A stretch of 13,007 nt of DNA from Opitutia bacterium UBA5964. GTDB lineage: Bacteria > Verrucomicrobiota > Verrucomicrobiia > Opitutales > Coraliomargaritaceae. Shown piece by piece: positions 8,390 through 13,007 of this stretch. The notes beneath the pieces are model-generated. The model was not told the origin of the DNA. It saw only the letters and a program-made list of their open reading frames with translations, and did no database searches. The position numbers and the translations under genes were made by a program. The stretch spans positions 40,291 to 53,297 of the forward strand of contig DJBY01000054.1 in NCBI GenBank assembly GCA_002430605.1, given 5' to 3'. Position 1 is the stretch's first letter, and each line of letters opens with the position of its first letter.

Positions 8390-9664
8390 ATGAGTTCGGA
8401 CGCACATCACGCTCAAGCAAACAAAGTAGGGAGTATCGCTCTCATTGTTGGCCTCATCGGCATCGCACTCGCTGCGGTTGGCCTACTACAAGGTTGGAAC
8501 GAAAGTGACGCACGCCCATTTATGGGTTGGCTCCTCGGTATCGGTTTCTGGATGTCCATCGCCATCGGCATGACATTTCTGACTTTGATCTGGTATGTGT
8601 TCTATGCACGCTGGCCAGTTATCATCCGCCGTCAATGTGAGCACGGCATGGCAGTATTCCCATGGCTGCTGCTGCTCTTCCTCCCTCTGTTGGCTATCCC
8701 GCTCTTTCACGATAATCCTGGTCTGCTTTGGAAGTGGATGAATGGTCTCAACGAACTGCCTGGCCACGGCACGGTCGGTGAAGATGCGATCTTCACCTGG
8801 AAGCAGCCTTACCTGAATATTAATTTCTTTGTCGTCCGTGTATTCGCTATCTTTGGAGTATTCATCCTCATCACGAGCCTACTGCGCAAGTGGTCGTTCG
8901 ATACCGATAAGACTGGCGATATCAAGAACACCACGAAGGCACATGCGCTGTCTTCGGTTGGACTTTTCATTTGCGCGGTTGCAATGACACTCGGTGCGAT
9001 TGACTGGTTCAAATCGCTCGAATACCACTGGTTCTCAACTATGTATGGTGTGTGGTTCTTCGCCGCATGTATGCGTGCTGCACTTGCCATCTTGGTCATC
9101 CTGACTGTGGTGCTTGCATCGAAGGGCTATCTGAAAGGGATTTTGAAGCAAGCGCACCGTTACGATCTGGGCTGCTTGATGCTGACGTTCACCATTTTCT
9201 GGGCTTACATCAGTTTCTCGCAGTATTTCTTGATCTACAGTGCGAATATTCCGGAAGAAACCTTCTGGTATAATCTGCGCGAGATGAACTTTGATGGCAC
9301 TACCAATTCTTGGTGGTGGGTGAGCATGGGCTTGATTTTTGGTCACTTTCTCACCCCGTTCCTCTGTCTGCTTTGGTATAAGACTAAGACTGTTGTTTGG
9401 CGCACCGTTGCGATCTCTGTCTGGATTCTAACTTTCCACCTGCTCGATCTCTACTGGAATATAATTCCCGGTAAGCTCGTCAACCCAGACGCGCACGCTG
9501 CGGGTTACTTGGTTCGCCAGTTCTCGGTGAACTGGGTCGATATCGCATCGCTGGTTGGTATCGGTGGCGTCTGCATCTATGCATTCTGCCGTAGCACTAA
9601 AAAGGCCGAGCCGATTCCTATTCGTGACCCGAATATCGCAATTTCCATCAACTACTCTGAGTAA
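8390..9664 (+). CDS. ACIII subunit ActF, second NrfD-like membrane protein
   Basis: The second large membrane subunit of ACIII, related to ActC and to polysulfide reductase PsrC. The 424 residues form about ten spans (approximately 14-35, 47-70, 88-106, 145-165, 185-203, 217-242, 262-285, 308-330, 337-357 and 383-400). Features typical of ActF include the AIDWFKSLEYHWFSTMYG segment (203-220), SFSQYFLIYSANIPEET (275-291) and FGHFLTPF (317-324). Known structures place a conserved polar path through this subunit, possibly for proton translocation, but a quinol site is assigned to ActC. The start ATG at 8390 follows actE by 4 bp, with a weak AGGA ten bases upstream. Length is normal for the family. 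Confidence 0.94.
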   Translation: MSSDAHHAQANKVGSIALIVGLIGIALAAVGLLQGWNESDARPFMGWLLGIGFWMSIAIGMTFLTLIWYVFYARWPVIIRRQCEHGMAVFPWLLLLFLPLLAIPLFHDNPGLLWKWMNGLNELPGHGTVGEDAIFTWKQPYLNINFFVVRVFAIFGVFILITSLLRKWSFDTDKTGDIKNTTKAHALSSVGLFICAVAMTLGAIDWFKSLEYHWFSTMYGVWFFAACMRAALAILVILTVVLASKGYLKGILKQAHRYDLGCLMLTFTIFWAYISFSQYFLIYSANIPEETFWYNLREMNFDGTTNSWWWVSMGLIFGHFLTPFLCLLWYKTKTVVWRTVAISVWILTFHLLDLYWNIIPGKLVNPDAHAAGYLVRQFSVNWVDIASLVGIGGVCIYAFCRSTKKAEPIPIRDPNIAISINYSE

Positions 9665-9670
9665 TTTAAG

Positions 9671-9958
9671 ATGTCTCAACCAGAATTATCACCAAGCAAT
9701 CGCCTGCTCTCACTCGTCGGTATCGTTGGCGCGATCTTAGCATTCGCCGCGATTCTCTTCGTCGCTTACTTGCCTAGCCGTCCCGATCCGATTGATCAGG
9801 CAGTTAATCAGGAGCGCCAAGCTAAGGCAGACCAAGCACGCGCTGCAGGCATGGCAAAGCTCGTCGGTTTCGAAGTCATCGACGCAGAAGCTGGCACCGT
9901 TCGTATCCCGATCGCGGATGCAATGGATTCGACCGTAGCTGCCTATAACAAGAAATAA
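9671..9958 (+). CDS. Small single-span membrane protein at the act/cco junction, 95 aa
   Basis: A 95-residue protein with a short polar N-terminus, one membrane span (about 12-34), a Pro-Asp linker, a charged Gln/Ala/Lys helix (about 42-62, amphipathic) and a small C-terminal domain. That domain ends with FEVIDAEAGTVRIPIADAM at 67-85. I recall the GxVRIPIxxAM pattern from small proteins beside oxidase and ACIII genes in Planctomycetes and related phyla, but I could not check this. It starts 6 bp after actF, before the intergenic palindrome. Its position resembles that of the extra small membrane subunits reported in some ACIII clusters, so it is a plausible accessory subunit of the complex or a link to the downstream cco-like proteins. 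It has no haem motif and no cysteine. I leave the gene symbol blank. Confidence 0.75.
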   Translation: MSQPELSPSNRLLSLVGIVGAILAFAAILFVAYLPSRPDPIDQAVNQERQAKADQARAAGMAKLVGFEVIDAEAGTVRIPIADAMDSTVAAYNKK

Positions 9959-10038
9959 TTAGGAACTAATAATTACGAATTAGGAATGGTTTTTTTAGAT
10001 CGCCCTAACTCTTAATTCCCAATTCCTGAGTCCTAATT
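9957..10038. repeat. AT-rich imperfect palindrome of AATTAGGA units
   Basis: The left arm (9957-9989) and right arm (10003-10038) are imperfect reverse complements across a short T-rich centre (T-run at 9990-9996). AATTAGGA begins the left arm, and its complement TCCTAATT ends the right arm. AATTACGAATTA in the left arm pairs with TTAATTCCCAATT in the right arm, with two mismatches. Within the left arm AATTAGGAA occurs twice (9957-9965 and 9978-9986), so the palindrome is itself built from a short repeated unit. It could fold as a long AU-rich hairpin in the mRNA between the ACIII and cco-like genes, or belong to a dispersed intergenic repeat family. Confidence 0.7.
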
Positions 10039-10052
10039 GTTAATTTAAAATT

Positions 10053-11522
10053 TTGAATTCAAATCCCCAGTCCAACTCTCAATCCACTTCCACGGACGCC
10101 AATGTGCGCTCGGTGCTGAGTGAGATCGATGCGTCCATCCGGTTCCCGGCGCTGTTTTTTGTGATCGCCGCGATCCTCTGGCTCGTCGTCGGTACCGCCT
10201 TGACGCTGATCACTGCCTTACAGTCGTATCTGCCAGGTTTCATGTCTGGTTGCGAGTTCGTTACTTACGGCCGTCTCTATCCTGCTGCGACCAACGCGAT
10301 GCTGTTTGGATGGGGGTGCAATGTGATCTTCGCAATCGGGCTTTGGATTATGGCTCGCTTGTCATTGGCACCCATTCGTAGCGGCGGTATGTTGATTGTC
10401 GCAGGCTTGTTTTGGAATTTCGGTCTAAAGATCGGTATCCTAGGGATACTTGCGGGCGATTTGACTTCAGCTGAGTTCTTGGAAATCCCTGGCTATGCAA
10501 CGCCGCTTCTGTTGATTTCTTACGCGTTGATTGGCGCTTGGGGTATTCTGGCTTTCCGTGCTCGCCAAGGGCAGGGCGTGTATGTCTCACAATGGTACAT
10601 CCTCGCTGCGTTTTTCTGGTTTCCGTGGATCTACATGATCGCGGAGTTCATGGTTGTCTGGTTCCCCGCGCGTGGCGTCGTGCAGTCGATTACCAGCAAC
10701 TGGTTTGCCTATAGCTTTCAGAATCTTTGGCTCACACCGATGGCTTTGGCGACCGCTTATTATGTGATCCCGAAGGTGATTGGTCGTCCGATTCATTCTT
10801 ACGCGCTGGCGTTGCTCGGTTTTGTTTCTTTAGCGCTGCTGGGTAGCTGGACTGGTATGGTGCAGTTGATCGGTGGCCCGATTCCTGTTTGGATCACTTC
10901 TGTGAGTATCGTCGCTGCGGTGATGTTGGTTGTGCCAGTGATTACCGTGGCACTCAATTTGTATCTTTCCGTGAAAGGTGAACGTGCCGCAGTGTGGCGC
11001 AGCCCAGCGCTTCGTTTCGTCATGTTTGGTGTGTTGTCCTACTTCTTTGCCAATATGGTCGGTTCTTTGATGGCGTTTCGATCGGTCAACGTGATCACGC
11101 ATTTTACGACTTTTTCCATCGGTCAAGATCAGCACGTGGTCTATGCATTCTTCTCAATGGTGATGTTCGGTGGGCTGTATTTTATGCTGCCTCGTTTAAC
11201 CAAGCGCGAGTGGCCGTCCACCCGCTTAATTTACTGCCACTTCTGGGGCAGTGCGTTCGGTATTACAATTGTTATTGTGTCACTAATTGTCGGCGGTTGG
11301 CTTGCTGGTAATCAAATGAACGACGCGACGGTGCCGTTCTTAGATGTTGTTGAAAATATGCTACCGTGGCTCCAAATTCGTTCAATTGGTGTGGTCTGCC
11401 TAGCAATCGGCCATCTCGCCTTTATCATTAATTTCTTACGGATGCTATTCGCCATGGGCTTCATCTGTGCGAAACAAGGTCCTACATTGCTTGAGTCTGC
11501 CAACCAGGAGGGTGCAGCGTAA
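10053..11522 (+). CDS. Degenerate CcoN-like cbb3 oxidase subunit I lacking metal ligands
   Basis: A 489-residue membrane protein with about twelve spans, aligning over its length with CcoN, the catalytic subunit of cbb3 oxidases: YGRLYPAATNAM (72-83), YYVIPK then RPIHSY (236-250), SWTG (265-268), THFTTFSIG (349-357) and a following LPRL. By eye against canonical CcoN, every metal ligand is replaced. The low-spin haem His is Ala79; the CuB histidines are Tyr220, Val270 and Gln271; the b3 and low-spin histidines of GHVH are Gln358 and Gln360. The cross-linked Tyr is Gly264 and the conserved Glu is Val336. The frame is intact, and length and hydrophobicity are normal, so this is a maintained protein rather than a pseudogene. 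It cannot be an oxygen reductase as CcoN is known. The start is TTG at 10053 (no in-frame ATG near; an upstream stop at 10041), or GTG at 10104 or 10113. Confidence 0.85.
   Translation: MNSNPQSNSQSTSTDANVRSVLSEIDASIRFPALFFVIAAILWLVVGTALTLITALQSYLPGFMSGCEFVTYGRLYPAATNAMLFGWGCNVIFAIGLWIMARLSLAPIRSGGMLIVAGLFWNFGLKIGILGILAGDLTSAEFLEIPGYATPLLLISYALIGAWGILAFRARQGQGVYVSQWYILAAFFWFPWIYMIAEFMVVWFPARGVVQSITSNWFAYSFQNLWLTPMALATAYYVIPKVIGRPIHSYALALLGFVSLALLGSWTGMVQLIGGPIPVWITSVSIVAAVMLVVPVITVALNLYLSVKGERAAVWRSPALRFVMFGVLSYFFANMVGSLMAFRSVNVITHFTTFSIGQDQHVVYAFFSMVMFGGLYFMLPRLTKREWPSTRLIYCHFWGSAFGITIVIVSLIVGGWLAGNQMNDATVPFLDVVENMLPWLQIRSIGVVCLAIGHLAFIINFLRMLFAMGFICAKQGPTLLESANQEGAA
11507..11512 (+). promoter_or_regulatory. 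Strong ribosome binding site of ccoO-like gene
   Basis: GGAGGG lies nine bases before the ATG at 11522, inside the end of the ccoN-like gene. Together with the TAATG overlap it fixes the start and suggests translational coupling. Confidence 0.75.
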
Positions 11523-12175
11523 TGAAAAATCTACCGCTTCTTTTTTGTGGGATCCTTATCGCCTTGGCGTTCTCCTTTACGGGTCTGGTTCTCAGTAGTT
11601 ATATTCAACTCGGTAGCCTGGCGCAAACCACCGAGACCTTGGATGAAATCGGCAACCCCGTTGCTGGTGATCCGCTCTATCCTGCGAAAATGTCAGGATC
11701 GGCGCAGCAGGGTAAAGCAGTCTACACCGATTTGGGCTGTGTCTATTGTCACACGCAGCAAGTTCGTCGAGCTGGTTATGGTTCGGATATTGAGCGTGAG
11801 TGGGGCAAGCGGCAGACTGTCGCACGCGACTACGTTACTCAAGCCACCGTATTGCTCGGTCGCCAGCGCGTCGGCCCCGACCTAATGACCATCGGTGACC
11901 GCCAAAGCGATGCGAATTGGCACCACCTACATCTCTACAATCCTAAGATTACATCGGGTGGAGTTTCGACCATGCCACAGTATGCGTTTCTTTATGAAAC
12001 TCGTGCGATCGAAGGCACTGCGTCGGTGCATGCGTTGCAGTTTGAAGCCGATTCGAATTACGCTCCAACCGCTGGATACGAAGTAGTCCCAACTGATAGA
12101 GCCGAAGCTTTGGTTGAGTATTTGCTCAGCCTGCAACTTAACTACAGCCTTCCAGAGGCGCAGATTTCTGAATAA
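11522..12175 (+). CDS. CcoO-like membrane-anchored monohaem cytochrome c
   Basis: A 217-residue protein of the CcoO/FixO family (cbb3 oxidase subunit II), which in normal cbb3 passes electrons from CcoP to the CcoN haems. It has one N-terminal membrane span (about 4-27) and a periplasmic haem domain with CVYCHTQQVRRAG at 73-85. RVGPDL at 116-121 and HLHLYNP at 135-141 follow, and Met151 in STMPQY is the probable sixth haem ligand. These are the diagnostic CcoO positions, and all look functional, in contrast with the upstream CcoN-like protein. It overlaps that gene as TAATG, with a strong Shine-Dalgarno, and overlaps the next gene in the same way. The haem here would have no haem b partner in the adjacent subunit, so its electron acceptor must be another protein. 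Confidence 0.9.
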   Translation: MKNLPLLFCGILIALAFSFTGLVLSSYIQLGSLAQTTETLDEIGNPVAGDPLYPAKMSGSAQQGKAVYTDLGCVYCHTQQVRRAGYGSDIEREWGKRQTVARDYVTQATVLLGRQRVGPDLMTIGDRQSDANWHHLHLYNPKITSGGVSTMPQYAFLYETRAIEGTASVHALQFEADSNYAPTAGYEVVPTDRAEALVEYLLSLQLNYSLPEAQISE

Positions 12176-12897
12176 TGAGCGACGAGCAACACACTAAGGA
12201 TAACGGCGAGCAAGAGCTGCACGACGCCCTCATGCGCGAGCAGGATGAGCCGAGCAACGGCTCTTCGCCAGTTCCAATTTTCATTCTTTTCCTCTTTGCC
12301 GCTCTTTGTTTCTGGGGTGGTGTGTATTTGATCCAATATGGCGGTCACTTCCATAAGGACGCTTATACGTTCGATTATAATCCGAATGCAGAGGTCGCTG
12401 TCGTTCAAGTATCATTGTTTGATCGTGGTGCGAAGATCTTCAATGCACAGTGTGTGGCTTGTCACCAAGCGACTGGCCTTGGCATCGCTGGAGCATTTCC
12501 GCCACTTGCAGGTTCGGGGTGGGTGACTGACCATCAAGAGAGCCTCGCTCGTATCTTGATCAACGGTCTCAATGGTCCGATCGAAGTCGCTGGTAAGCAA
12601 TACAATGGTAACATGCCTGCCTTCGGCCCGAATGGTCTCAATCTTAAGCCACTAGAGATTGCTGGCGTCTTGACCTATATCCGTCAGTCGTGGGGCAACC
12701 AAGCCTCCGAAGTCACTGAGGCGACGATGATTACCTACATGGCTCAATACAGTTCACGCAGTACACCTTGGACCGCTGAAGAGGTGGTCCTCGGCCTGAG
12801 CCCCGAGCCAGTGTCCGAAGCACCTGCGGCAGAGTCAGTGCCTGCCGAAGCACCAGCGTCTGCGGCAGCACCAACCGAAGCAGTTGCGGCCCACTAA
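12175..12897 (+). CDS. Membrane-anchored monohaem cytochrome c in the CcoP position
   Basis: A 240-residue cytochrome c: an acidic N-terminus (about 1-30), one membrane span (about 32-55), a single haem domain with CVACHQATGLG at 93-103 and Met147 (NGNMPAF) as likely sixth ligand, then an Ala/Pro/Glu-rich low-complexity tail from about 205 to the end. FPPLAGSGWV at 108-117 is typical of class I cytochromes c of this kind. Canonical CcoP has two CXXCH motifs and about 300 residues; this protein has one, so it is at most a shortened CcoP-like subunit, and I leave the symbol blank. The Ala/Pro tail resembles a flexible tether. It overlaps the CcoO-like gene by one base (TAATG) with no Shine-Dalgarno at normal spacing, and it is the last gene before the terminator. 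Confidence 0.87.
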   Translation: MSDEQHTKDNGEQELHDALMREQDEPSNGSSPVPIFILFLFAALCFWGGVYLIQYGGHFHKDAYTFDYNPNAEVAVVQVSLFDRGAKIFNAQCVACHQATGLGIAGAFPPLAGSGWVTDHQESLARILINGLNGPIEVAGKQYNGNMPAFGPNGLNLKPLEIAGVLTYIRQSWGNQASEVTEATMITYMAQYSSRSTPWTAEEVVLGLSPEPVSEAPAAESVPAEAPASAAAPTEAVAAH

Positions 12898-12921
12898 ATA
12901 TTCAACTTTTTCTATAGTTTT

Positions 12922-12955
12922 GGCCTCGCGGGATTCATTCCTGCGGGGCTTTTTT
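12922..12955 (+). terminator. Rho-independent terminator closing the operon
   Basis: GCCTCGCGGG (12923-12932) pairs with CCTGCGGGGC (12940-12949) as a ten-pair stem with two G-U wobbles and a seven-base loop, followed directly by six T residues (12950-12955). It lies 25 bp after the last stop codon. No gene is seen in the remaining 52 bases. Confidence 0.9.
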
Positions 12956-13007
12956 GTGCTTCATCGTCGATGAGTGGGAAAGGCTAAAGGAGGGAGGGCG
13001 ACTCGCC

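Overview
The window carries one long plus-strand respiratory operon of about 11.5 kb. It encodes a complete alternative complex III (ACIII; quinol:cytochrome c oxidoreductase, actABCDEF), a 95-residue single-span membrane protein, and three genes that look like a cbb3-type cytochrome c oxidase set (subunits I, II and a membrane cytochrome c). A strong rho-independent terminator closes the operon. ACIII occurs in Bacteroidetes, Planctomycetes, Verrucomicrobia, Acidobacteria, Chloroflexi and some Deltaproteobacteria. The moderate GC content, scarce Shine-Dalgarno sites and protein style suggest Verrucomicrobia (Opitutae/Puniceicoccales-like), but this is inference from memory.

Layout. Positions 1-447 hold no gene I can support. 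Positions 448-933 (minus) encode a 161-residue membrane-anchored protein of unknown function. Positions 934-1302 are the divergent intergenic region with a possible promoter just before a 65-residue Tat-signal-like small protein (1303-1500). A perfect 7-bp dyad lies at the end of that gene. Then follow actA (pentahaem cytochrome), actB (molybdopterin-like/Fe-S fusion without evident Mo site), actC and actF (NrfD-like quinol-site membrane subunits), actD (DUF3341) and actE (monohaem cytochrome c). After the 95-residue protein comes an AT-rich imperfect palindrome built from AATTAGGA-type units, and then the cco-like genes.

How they work together. ActC oxidises menaquinol or quinol; electrons pass through the four predicted Fe-S clusters of ActB to the haems of ActA and ActE. 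In a normal arrangement an oxidase encoded next door would take these electrons to oxygen. The striking point is that the CcoN-like protein keeps the family fold motifs but, aligned by eye, has lost all six metal-ligand histidines (low-spin haem b, high-spin haem b3 and CuB), the cross-linked tyrosine and the conserved glutamate. The adjacent CcoO-like and CcoP-position proteins keep intact haem c sites. The module therefore looks like a pseudo-oxidase: a metal-free membrane scaffold carrying two cytochromes c, co-transcribed with ACIII. It probably acts as an electron-transfer or supercomplex adaptor rather than as an oxygen reductase. This is the most interesting element of the window.
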